Shown here: piece by piece, positions 53,077-59,830 of the stretch
How the letters are laid out: each line of letters starts with the position of its first letter
Position numbering within the stretch: the first letter of the stretch is position 1
Made by a program: the position numbers and the translations under genes
From: Alistipes sp.
Lineage (GTDB): Bacteria; Bacteroidota; Bacteroidia; Bacteroidales; Rikenellaceae
Length of the DNA stretch: 64,000 nt
NCBI GenBank assembly: GCA_017436185.1
Contig: JAFSDP010000012.1
Coordinates: 178,392 to 242,391 of the forward strand
Direction: 5' to 3'
Notes under the pieces: model-generated
Told to the model about the DNA's origin: nothing
The model's input: only the letters and a program-made list of their open reading frames with translations
Database searches by the model: none

Positions 53077-53112
53077 AAAAAAGGAGGGCACACTACCCTC
53101 CTTTCATTGTAA
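53077..53112 (+). terminator. Duplicated copy of the terminator
   Basis: This 36-base block matches 52975-53010 except for one base (GGAGGGCA for GGAGGGTA). It forms the hairpin GGAGGG (53083-53088) with CCCTCC (53096-53101). Confidence 0.85.
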
Positions 53113-53156
53113 TACCCGAAAATTACTTATCGGGTGGCGAGTTCAAGGCTTGCGAT

Positions 53157-53204
53157 GGTTGAGAAACCGCAGCATACTGAGCGTATGTGAGGATTTCTCA
53201 ATCC
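53157..53204. repeat. Two-level palindrome, candidate structured intergenic repeat
   Basis: The outer arms GGTTGAGAAA (53157-53166) and TTTCTCAATCC (53194-53204) enclose an inner stem CATAC / GTATG (53173-53177, 53183-53187). The flanks are GC-richer than the neighbouring spacer. No coding frame covers it. It looks like the compact repeats scattered between genes in related genomes; only one copy is in this window. Confidence 0.55.
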
Positions 53205-53245
53205 GAGCGTAACGTAGAAATCGCCCGCGAGAAGTGATTTTCGCC

Positions 53246-53533
53246 TTACTTGGCCTCGTTAATAGCCGACAACTTCTCAAACAGTGCGCTGAAACCTGCA
53301 TTGATCTCGGCACGCAGCAGAGCGTAGTGCTTGCGAACGAGCGACTTGTTGTGCGGCTCGGCGGGATTCATTGCCTTGGTGAAGAACTCGTTGCGCAGTG
53401 CAACAGCCTCCTGCATTACGGCTACAATCTCCTCCTCTTTCGAGGGCTGGAAGCAGATGGCCATATCGCAATCAAATACAACCTCCTCCAGGCAATAATC
53501 AATCTGTTTCTTGAGCGTTCTTAAATTTGCCAT
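53246..53533 (-). CDS. Conserved small helical protein of unknown function
   Basis: This 95-residue soluble protein is predicted to be helical, beginning MANLRTLKKQIDYCLEEVVFDCDMAI and including NPAEPHNKSLVRKHYALLRAEINAGFSALFEKL, read in parts. Proteins of this size and pattern are widely present in Bacteroidales, without a known role. A full promoter lies at 53566-53596. Two Cys are in the first third (YCLEE and DCDM). It is monocistronic between a terminator region and the OmpA-like gene. Confidence 0.82.
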   Translation of the reverse strand: MANLRTLKKQIDYCLEEVVFDCDMAICFQPSKEEEIVAVMQEAVALRNEFFTKAMNPAEPHNKSLVRKHYALLRAEINAGFSALFEKLSAINEAK

Positions 53534-53565
53534 ATCGTTTTTAATGTTTTAGTGTTTCGCTACGA

Positions 53566-53596
53566 CAAATATATAAAAACATTTCGAAATCGGCAA
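53566..53596 (-). promoter_or_regulatory. Promoter of the 95-residue protein gene
   Basis: On the minus strand TTG (53596-53594), 20 bases and TATATTTG (53573-53566) form a Bacteroidetes-type promoter, 32 bases before the start codon and within the spacer after the OmpA-like gene. Confidence 0.7.
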
Positions 53597-53604
53597 GCAA
53601 TTAG

Positions 53605-54441
53605 TTAATAATCTATTTCGCCCGGCATCGCCACAATGATTCCGACCGTTTCACGCACCAACAGCTCCTCACAACAGGGGTCGGTCGGAGTGGTTTTCTG
53701 CGTCACCGCTACACTTTTGGGGGCCGGTGTCGGCGTGGGAGTCGGGGCAGGAGCAGGTTGCGGCTTGGGGATGCGGGTGCGGGTCTCGACCACCTTTCCT
53801 TGGGCATAATCGACCTCAACGGTCACTCGGCGAAGTGGAGGCAGCAGGTTGTGCGCCAGGTAGTTCCACGCCTCGGGATGGCTCTTCAGCGCACGTTCGA
53901 CCTCAAGGGGCGAGTGGTCACCCGACAGCACCTCCAACACATAGGCTTTGTCGGCCATATCGGACTTTTCGACCGCCTCACGCAGCGTCGTCCAGGGGCT
54001 CACCTCCGAGCGGCAGACCACCTTGGCAGCCGCCAGACGGGGTGCATTTTTCTTCAGGTAGGCCGAGAAATTCTCGGCTCGGGCCTTGGCTAACCGTTCG
54101 TTGAGCGGCAGCGGGCCATCGGGCGAGGCGTAGCCCACAACCACCACCTGTTGGGCGTGGTGCAGGGTGTCGTCGAGCGTAGCAGCCAACTTTTTCAGGT
54201 CGTCCAGCTCCTCGCCATTCTCGCCCAACGTGGGGCTCAAGGTGGCATTGCCGATGCGGTAGTGGAGGCTGAAGTCGGCCTCGGCGGGTTGTTGCACCCG
54301 ATAACTTTTCAGTTGATAGTCGCCATCCACCCGCTCCGAGAGCAGCACCGAATCGGGCTGTGCTATGTGGGATTGGGCGGCAAGGTGTTGCCACGAAGCC
54401 ATCGAAGCAACGAGCAACAGAGGTAGCATAAAGTGTTTCAC
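53605..54441 (-). CDS. Secreted OmpA-like-domain protein
   Basis: This protein of about 278 residues starts best at GTG 54441 (KHFMLPLLLVASMASWQHLAAQ), a signal peptide; ATG 54429 is an alternative, and the much longer open frame upstream crosses a terminator. The middle part (about 55-190) resembles the OmpA C-terminal fold with LDDLKKLAATLDDTLHHAQQVVVVGYASPDGPLPLNERLAKARAENFSAYL, in pieces. The Gly-Tyr-Ala-Ser-Pro-Asp-Gly and later NxxLAxARA pattern is typical. A Pro/Thr repeat (PQPAPAPTPTPTPAPKS) and a short end follow. It is probably periplasmic or wall bound. Confidence 0.72.
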   Translation of the reverse strand: MKHFMLPLLLVASMASWQHLAAQSHIAQPDSVLLSERVDGDYQLKSYRVQQPAEADFSLHYRIGNATLSPTLGENGEELDDLKKLAATLDDTLHHAQQVVVVGYASPDGPLPLNERLAKARAENFSAYLKKNAPRLAAAKVVCRSEVSPWTTLREAVEKSDMADKAYVLEVLSGDHSPLEVERALKSHPEAWNYLAHNLLPPLRRVTVEVDYAQGKVVETRTRIPKPQPAPAPTPTPTPAPKSVAVTQKTTPTDPCCEELLVRETVGIIVAMPGEIDY

Positions 54442-54502
54442 GTCGTCTGTGTTTTTAAGAATAACTACCCTCTTCGGCTCACAATTTCCATACCACACCC
54501 AC

Positions 54503-54538
54503 AAAAAAAGTCCCCGACCGATGGTGCGGTGGGGACTT
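54503..54538 (-). terminator. Terminator of the DUF5606 gene
   Basis: AGTCCCC-ACC (54509-54519) pairs with GGTGGGGACT (54528-54537) with a bulged G, followed on the minus strand by seven T residues. Confidence 0.85.
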
Positions 54539-54566
54539 AACCTCGATTGGGAGGGGTTAAAACGAA

Positions 54567-54977
54567 CTACTCCTCGCTCTCGTCGGTGGGCAGCTCGAAC
54601 TTCGTGAAGCCGGCCTTCACCAAAATGTTGAACCACGAGAAGCACTTCTTGATGTCCGACAGGTGAACACGCTCACGGTCGTACTCGGGCAGCACCGCAG
54701 CGAAAGCCTCCTGCAGCTCGGCAGCCGAAGCCTTGTGGCTAATGGCCTCCTTGCCCTCGGTCGAGGCGTAGATGCGGGTAAATACCTCTGCCAACGGAAT
54801 ATCGTCACCCTCGGTGTACATCGAAATCTCCGTCAGGGCGCTCACGCGCGAGGTGGCCGAGGCGTTCTGACGCTTACCGTCGATGAGCGACTCCACAATC
54901 ACGCCACGCTGCGACTGGGCTACATATTTGAAAAGTCCGGGCTGGCCCGAGATGGCCAAAATCTCTTTCAGTTCCAT
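54567..54977 (-). CDS. DUF5606 family protein
   Basis: This 136-residue cytoplasmic protein begins MELKEILAISGQPGLFKYVAQSQ and has GVIVESLIDGKRQ and VSALTEISMYTEGDDIPLAEVF, which are typical of the DUF5606 family restricted to Bacteroidetes. The N-terminal part looks like a small SH3-like fold and the rest is helical. The role is unknown. It starts five bases after the MscS gene on the same strand and ends at a terminator. Confidence 0.9.
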   Translation of the reverse strand: MELKEILAISGQPGLFKYVAQSQRGVIVESLIDGKRQNASATSRVSALTEISMYTEGDDIPLAEVFTRIYASTEGKEAISHKASAAELQEAFAAVLPEYDRERVHLSDIKKCFSWFNILVKAGFTKFELPTDESEE

Positions 54978-54981
54978 AGTG

Positions 54982-55902
54982 TTAATCTATTTTTTCGTTT
55001 TTAATATGAATATCCATTTGCGGGAAGGGGAAGCGGATGCCCGCCTTCGGCAGTTCGTTGTAGAACCGCTCGTTATACTCGAAGAAGACATCCCACAGGT
55101 CGGCATTGCTTACCCAGGCACGCACCGTCAGTTTGACGCTGTCCTGTTCCAACGCACTGACCCACACCACCGGAGCGGGATCGGCCAACACGCGTTTGTC
55201 GGCCTTGAGCAACGTCAGGATGGTCTGGCGAGCCACCTCGACATCGTCGCCATAGCTAATCGACAAAGACCAATCGGCTCGGCGGGTGGTGGCCGTCGAG
55301 AAGTTGTCGATGATGCCCGTAGCGATAACGTTGTTGGGAATGTAGATGGTCTGGTTATCGACCGTCGTGATGACCGTCGAGAAGAGTTTGATTTCACGCA
55401 CCGTACCCGACTGACCTTGAGCTGTGATGTAATCGCCTACACGATAGGGCTTTACAGCAAGAATCATCACGCCGCCTGCAAAGTTCTGCGCCGTGCCGCT
55501 CAGGGCCATACCAATGGCCAGCGTGGCAGCCGAGAAGATGGCAATAAGCGACGTCACGTTCACGCCCAGCGTCTGCACTACCACCAACAGCAGGGCGATG
55601 ACGAGTGCCACACTCAGCGTATTACGAATGAAGGGGCGCACCGAGAGATCGACCTCCTTGCGCTCAAAGAGGCGGTCCAACAGACGCAACAGACGGCGAA
55701 TCAGCCAACGACCCACCACAAAAAAGAGCAGGGCAATGACCAACTTCAGAGCCACCCAGATGGCCTGCTCGGTCAGGTGGGTAAGCATATCGCCCATATC
55801 GAGATTCATCAGACGATCGATCGATTCGGCAAGCTTCTGCTTCTGCACACTGTCGGGCAACATCAGCGGCAGGCTATCGGTCGATTGCAAAAAATAGCGC
55901 AT
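54982..55902 (-). CDS. Small-conductance mechanosensitive channel (MscS family)
   Basis: This 306-residue channel starts at ATG 55902 (MRYFLQSTDSLPLML); an open frame reaching further upstream is antisense to the next gene and lacks sense. Three helices lie at about 45-65, 80-105 and 110-135, and the pore helix is VTSLIAIFSAATLAIGMALSGTAQNFAGG, read in two parts. The beta domain motif PYRVGDYITAQGQSGTVREIKLFSTVI and the conserved PNNVI follow. It protects against osmotic downshock by opening under tension. Its mRNA continues to the DUF5606 gene. Confidence 0.95.
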   Translation of the reverse strand: MRYFLQSTDSLPLMLPDSVQKQKLAESIDRLMNLDMGDMLTHLTEQAIWVALKLVIALLFFVVGRWLIRRLLRLLDRLFERKEVDLSVRPFIRNTLSVALVIALLLVVVQTLGVNVTSLIAIFSAATLAIGMALSGTAQNFAGGVMILAVKPYRVGDYITAQGQSGTVREIKLFSTVITTVDNQTIYIPNNVIATGIIDNFSTATTRRADWSLSISYGDDVEVARQTILTLLKADKRVLADPAPVVWVSALEQDSVKLTVRAWVSNADLWDVFFEYNERFYNELPKAGIRFPFPQMDIHIKNEKID

Positions 55903-56034
55903 AGTAATTGGCTTCGCAGTTAAAATTCGCCACAAAAATAACGAAAAAAAAGATAAGATACTTATCTTTGTGTTACAATTGCATAAAAAGCGACCCGAAA
56001 GCGCCACAAAAAGAGAGAAACACAACCAACGAAA

Positions 56035-56817
56035 ATGAATGGGGTGCAACACATAATTCGGAAAGCAGGGCTCGGCATCGTGGCTGTCCTTTGGATGTGC
56101 GGGTGCTACAACAGCGGTTTCGACGAGGCCGACTACCCCACTGCTCCTCCCGCCACGACCACCTCGTTGCGGGCCTTCGTGACGGCCCATCGAGGGGGAG
56201 CGGTGCGCATCGAGCAGCCGATTGTAGTGGCAGGACGGGTGACCTCGTCGGATCGTGCAGGCAATTTCTATCGTCGTTTAGTCGTTGAGGATGAAGGTGT
56301 TGCATTGGCCATCAAAGCCCGACTCGACGGCCTGCACAACGCCTACCCCGAAGGGATGTGGCTGACCATTTCGATGGAGGGGTTAGTTGCCGAACGACAA
56401 TACGGCATCCTGCATATCGGCAGCGAAGGGAGCGAAACAGGCTATCTTACGGCCGATTACATCCCCTCGAAAGCGGCTCTCGACAACCACCTTTTCCCAA
56501 GCAACGACATCCTTCCCGTTACACCTTACGATCTACAACTCAACCAATTAACACCCTCGTTGGCAGGGCGTTTGGTGCGTATCGGTGGGTTAGCACTCGA
56601 TGCCGCAGAGCGTTCGGAAGAGGAGGTGGTGGTGTGGAGTGGCGAACATCGCTTCTACGGTGCCGACTCGCTCTATGTGAGCTGTTATGTCCGCCCCTAT
56701 GCCGACTTTGCCAACAGCCCTATCCCCGACACAAACGGCTCACTGACAGGCGTTTTGGAGTACAACAACGGTAATTACACGCTCGTTCCCCGTGATGCAG
56801 AAGATCTTGATTTTTAG
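56035..56817 (+). CDS. DUF5689 lipoprotein, first of a tandem pair
   Basis: This 260-residue protein has an N-terminal lipoprotein-type signal (VAVLWMCGCYNS, Cys21 or Cys23) and the DUF5689 domain: TTSLRAFVTAHRGGAVRIEQPIVVAGRVTSSDRAGNFYRRLVVEDEGVALAIKA, in parts, followed by a strand-rich body ending GVLEYNNGNYTLVPRD. The domain is an OB-like fold found in Bacteroidetes lipoproteins, often beside TonB-dependent receptors. A TATCTTTG element lies at 55963-55970. Its end overlaps the next gene by about 25 bases, so the two are translated together. Confidence 0.88.
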   Translation: MNGVQHIIRKAGLGIVAVLWMCGCYNSGFDEADYPTAPPATTTSLRAFVTAHRGGAVRIEQPIVVAGRVTSSDRAGNFYRRLVVEDEGVALAIKARLDGLHNAYPEGMWLTISMEGLVAERQYGILHIGSEGSETGYLTADYIPSKAALDNHLFPSNDILPVTPYDLQLNQLTPSLAGRLVRIGGLALDAAERSEEEVVVWSGEHRFYGADSLYVSCYVRPYADFANSPIPDTNGSLTGVLEYNNGNYTLVPRDAEDLDF

Positions 56818-57547
56818 CCTCGTGTGGCTGCTGGTCGGATGCAGTTCGGCCACCACGCTCGACTACGACGACGAGCAATATCCGCCCGAGCGCAACTCGG
56901 TGGCCTACCTGAAAGCGTTGGGTAGCAAGGGTGAGGTGCGCCTTAGCGAGGAGATTGCGGTGGATGTGGTCATCACGGCCAACGACCGCCACGGCGAGTG
57001 GTCGGAGGCCATCGTTGTGGAGGACGAAACGGGCGGCATCACCATTGCCGTGCAGGGGGCGGAGCGCTACCGCCACTACCCTTTCGGAGGTCGTCTGCGC
57101 CTCTATTGCAATGGGCTGACACTACGGAATTATGGCGGAAAAATCGAACTTTGCCGTGAAGCCGACACCTACGGCCAACGGGGTTTGAGCGAGGAGGAAC
57201 AGGCGGCACATCTTCACCCGCTGTCACTTACCGAAGCGCCTATTCCACAGTCGGTTACAATTGACCAATTAAACAATCACTTGATAGATAGGCTGATTCT
57301 TTTGCAGGGCGTCGAATTTGTTGAAAAGGGGGCTTGGTGCGCCACCGATCCGCTCACCCAAACGCCCCTTGCAACCAAGCACCAGATTCGTGACGTCGAG
57401 GGGCATACCCTCGCGGTTTATGTGGCCGCCACCTGCCATTATGCCAACGAGCCGCTCCCCGAAGGCAACGGCTCGTTGTGTGGTATTTTAGACTATTTCG
57501 GAGGCGAGTTTGCGCTGCGAGTCTCGAACTTTCAGGTCAATTTTTAA
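56795..57547 (+). CDS. DUF5689 lipoprotein, second of a tandem pair
   Basis: This paralogue of about 250 residues starts at ATG 56795 (MQKILIFSLVWLLVGCSS); a GTG three bases earlier is an alternative. The lipobox is LVGC. The body repeats the DUF5689 plan: RLSEEIAVDVVITANDRHGEWSEAIVVEDETGGITIAVQG, in pieces, and ends GSLCGILDYFGGEFALRVSNFQ, aligned to GSLTGVLEYNNGNYTLVPRD of the first protein. The reading frame begins inside the first gene. A terminator is not obvious; the obg gene converges from the right. Confidence 0.88.
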   Translation: MQKILIFSLVWLLVGCSSATTLDYDDEQYPPERNSVAYLKALGSKGEVRLSEEIAVDVVITANDRHGEWSEAIVVEDETGGITIAVQGAERYRHYPFGGRLRLYCNGLTLRNYGGKIELCREADTYGQRGLSEEEQAAHLHPLSLTEAPIPQSVTIDQLNNHLIDRLILLQGVEFVEKGAWCATDPLTQTPLATKHQIRDVEGHTLAVYVAATCHYANEPLPEGNGSLCGILDYFGGEFALRVSNFQVNF

Positions 57548-57591
57548 TCCTTCATTTGTCCATTACTCGCCCGTCACGCCCCGCAACTCGC

Positions 57592-58608
57592 TTACTCCTG
57601 CAGGGCCTGCCACAGCATATCCTTCAGACGCTGCACATTCAGACCCGCCACCGACGAGATAAATACGGCGGGAACACCCTCGGGCAGTTCGGCCTTCATC
57701 TCCTCGATCAGCTCCTCATCCAACATATCGCACTTGGTGATGGCCAAAAGGCGTTGTTTGTCCAACAACTCGGGGTTGTACTGGGTCAGCTCACCCAGCA
57801 GAATATCGAAATCCTTGCGGATATCCTCCGAGTCGGCAGGAATCATAAAGAGCAGCACCGAGTTGCGTTCGATATGGCGTAAGAAGCGGGTACCCAGACC
57901 CTTACCCTCGTGCGCACCCTCGATGATACCGGGAATATCGGCCATCACAAACGACTTACCCTCACGCACCTCGACAATGCCGAGGTTAGGCTCCATCGTC
58001 GTAAAGGCGTAGTTGGCAATTTTGGGTTTGGCAGCCGAAACGACCGACAGCAAGGTCGATTTACCCGCATTCGGGAAGCCCACCAGACCCACATCGGCCA
58101 ACACCTTCAGCTCCAGAATAAAGGCACCCTCCTCACCCTCCTCGCCGGGCTGGGCAAAGCGGGGTGTCTGATTCGTGGCGCTCTTGAAGTGCCAGTTACC
58201 CAAACCGCCACGACCACCCTGCAACAAGACGAGTTGTTCGCCGTGTTCGGTCACCTCACCCACATTGACCAGCTCCGTCTCGCCCGTCTCTTCGTTCTCA
58301 ACCAGACGTTTGGCCACCGTACCCAGGGGCACGGGGATGATAATATCCTTGGCATTCTTACCCGTCGAACGGGCACCACCGCCACACTCGCCATCCTCTG
58401 CAAACTGGTGACGCTGGTACTTGAGGTGAATCAGGGTCCAATACTGACGATCGCCCTGCAGGATGATACTGCCACCCTTACCGCCATCGCCACCATCGGG
58501 GCCACCGAAGGCGACAAACTTCTCACGACGGAAGTGGGCCGAGCCGGCACCACCGTGACCCGAACGGGCAAATATCTTGACGTAATCTACAAAATTCGAA
58601 CCTGCCAT
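57592..58608 (-). CDS. obg: Obg-family ribosome-assembly GTPase
   Basis: This 338-residue GTPase has the glycine-rich Obg fold at about 1-160 ([42 protein letters not shown], in parts) and the G domain at about 160-335. The G motifs are [27 protein letters not shown], and TKCDMLDEE. It assists large-subunit assembly and links growth to (p)ppGpp. There is no C-terminal extension. A full promoter lies at 58628-58659. Confidence 0.97.
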   Translation of the reverse strand: MAGSNFVDYVKIFARSGHGGAGSAHFRREKFVAFGGPDGGDGGKGGSIILQGDRQYWTLIHLKYQRHQFAEDGECGGGARSTGKNAKDIIIPVPLGTVAKRLVENEETGETELVNVGEVTEHGEQLVLLQGGRGGLGNWHFKSATNQTPRFAQPGEEGEEGAFILELKVLADVGLVGFPNAGKSTLLSVVSAAKPKIANYAFTTMEPNLGIVEVREGKSFVMADIPGIIEGAHEGKGLGTRFLRHIERNSVLLFMIPADSEDIRKDFDILLGELTQYNPELLDKQRLLAITKCDMLDEELIEEMKAELPEGVPAVFISSVAGLNVQRLKDMLWQALQE

Positions 58609-58627
58609 ATTGCTTGATTTTGAGGCA

Positions 58628-58659
58628 CAAAAGTAAGCATTTTTTTCGAGAAAAGCAAA
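58628..58659 (-). promoter_or_regulatory. Promoter of obg
   Basis: On the minus strand TTTG (58659-58656), exactly 20 bases and TACTTTTG (58635-58628). The obg start is 20 bases further on. Confidence 0.8.
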
Positions 58660-58719
58660 CCTGAGCCTGTCGGGCCGTTTTTTTGACTATCTTTGTAGTT
58701 ACTAACCAACTAACCCACT

Positions 58720-59793
58720 ATGAAAAAACTGTTTGTTTTACCCCTTCTGCTCCTGATGGCGGCGTGTGGAGGCGATAATAATCTCGACGACCCCACACCC
58801 AACCCCGCCGACCGCCCAAGCAACGTAAAATTTGTGGTGGCACAAGACGGCACGGGCGACTACACCACCGTGCAGCAGGCCATCGATGCCATCCCAAGCA
58901 ACAGCAAGAGACGCCAGATTATCTACATCAAGGCGGGAACGTATAAAGAAAAACTCGCTGTACCTCAATCAAAAACCTTCGTGACCCTTATTGGCGAGGA
59001 TGCCGCCACGACCATCCTCACCTACGACGACTCGTCGGGCACGCTGCTTCCGTCGGGCAAGGAGATGGGCACGCAGAACAGCGCCTCGCTGACCATCTCG
59101 GCAACCGATTTTCAGGCACAGGACCTCACCCTCTCAAACACCCACATCAACAACACCGGTTCGGGCGATCAGGCGGTTGCCGTAGGTGTCTATAACGACC
59201 GTGCCACCTTCTACAACTGCCGTTTGATGGGCTATCAGGACACCTTCTATGTGAAGAACAAGGCGCGTGTCTATTGCCAAGATTGCTACATCGAGGGCAA
59301 TATCGATTTCATTTTCGGCGATGCGGTGCTGCTCTGTCAGCGTTGCCAACTGCACTGCAACCGCCACAACAGCGTCATCACCGCAGCCGCCAGCCACACG
59401 GGCAGCCGCTTCGGTTTCTGCTTTTTGGACTGCCGTCTGACCCATATCACGGGCAAGGATTTCAACGGTAAGACCTTCTCGAACTTCCACCTGGGACGCC
59501 CCTGGAAGCAGGATGCACGGGTGGTGTTCCTGCGCTGCGAAGAGCCTTCGACCCTGAACACAGCCGCCTGGTGTCGTATGTCGGAGGGGGTCGATGCAGC
59601 CCTCTTTGGCGAGTACAAATGTACGGGGGCAGGGGCTGCTGCGGACCGATTGGCCAAGCGTGAGATGGGAGGCCGTCAGCTGTCGGACGAGGAGGCCGCA
59701 GCGTACACCCTGCAAAACATCTTCTCCAAGGCAACCAACCCTTCGAAATACAACGCCGATTGGACGCCCGATGCGAAAATTACGCTGAAATAA
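58720..59793 (+). CDS. Pectinesterase (CE8), lipoprotein
   Basis: This 357-residue enzyme removes methyl esters from pectin. It has a lipoprotein signal (MKKLFVLPLLLLMAACGGD) and the CE8 right-handed beta helix: FVVAQDGTGDYTTVQQAID, AAVGVYNDRATFYNC-like AVAVGVYNDRATFYNC, GYQDTFYVK with the catalytic Gln-Asp, IEGNIDFIFGD with the second Asp, and FHLGRPWKQDA with the Arg-Trp pair. All catalytic positions are present. A TATCTTTG element lies at 58688-58695 with no evident -33 box. It stands alone next to obg and a TonB-type barrel gene, without other pectin genes. Confidence 0.95.
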   Translation: MKKLFVLPLLLLMAACGGDNNLDDPTPNPADRPSNVKFVVAQDGTGDYTTVQQAIDAIPSNSKRRQIIYIKAGTYKEKLAVPQSKTFVTLIGEDAATTILTYDDSSGTLLPSGKEMGTQNSASLTISATDFQAQDLTLSNTHINNTGSGDQAVAVGVYNDRATFYNCRLMGYQDTFYVKNKARVYCQDCYIEGNIDFIFGDAVLLCQRCQLHCNRHNSVITAAASHTGSRFGFCFLDCRLTHITGKDFNGKTFSNFHLGRPWKQDARVVFLRCEEPSTLNTAAWCRMSEGVDAALFGEYKCTGAGAAADRLAKREMGGRQLSDEEAAAYTLQNIFSKATNPSKYNADWTPDAKITLK

Positions 59794-59800
59794 GAAAACC

Positions 59801-59830
59801 GAAAGCCCCTCAAAACGAGGGGCTTTTCGT
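59801..59830. terminator. Bidirectional terminator between pectinesterase and the barrel gene
   Basis: Arms GAAAGCCCCTC (59801-59811) and GAGGGGCTTTTC (59817-59828) around a loop AAAAC; T or A runs flank both sides. The genes converge here. Confidence 0.93.
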
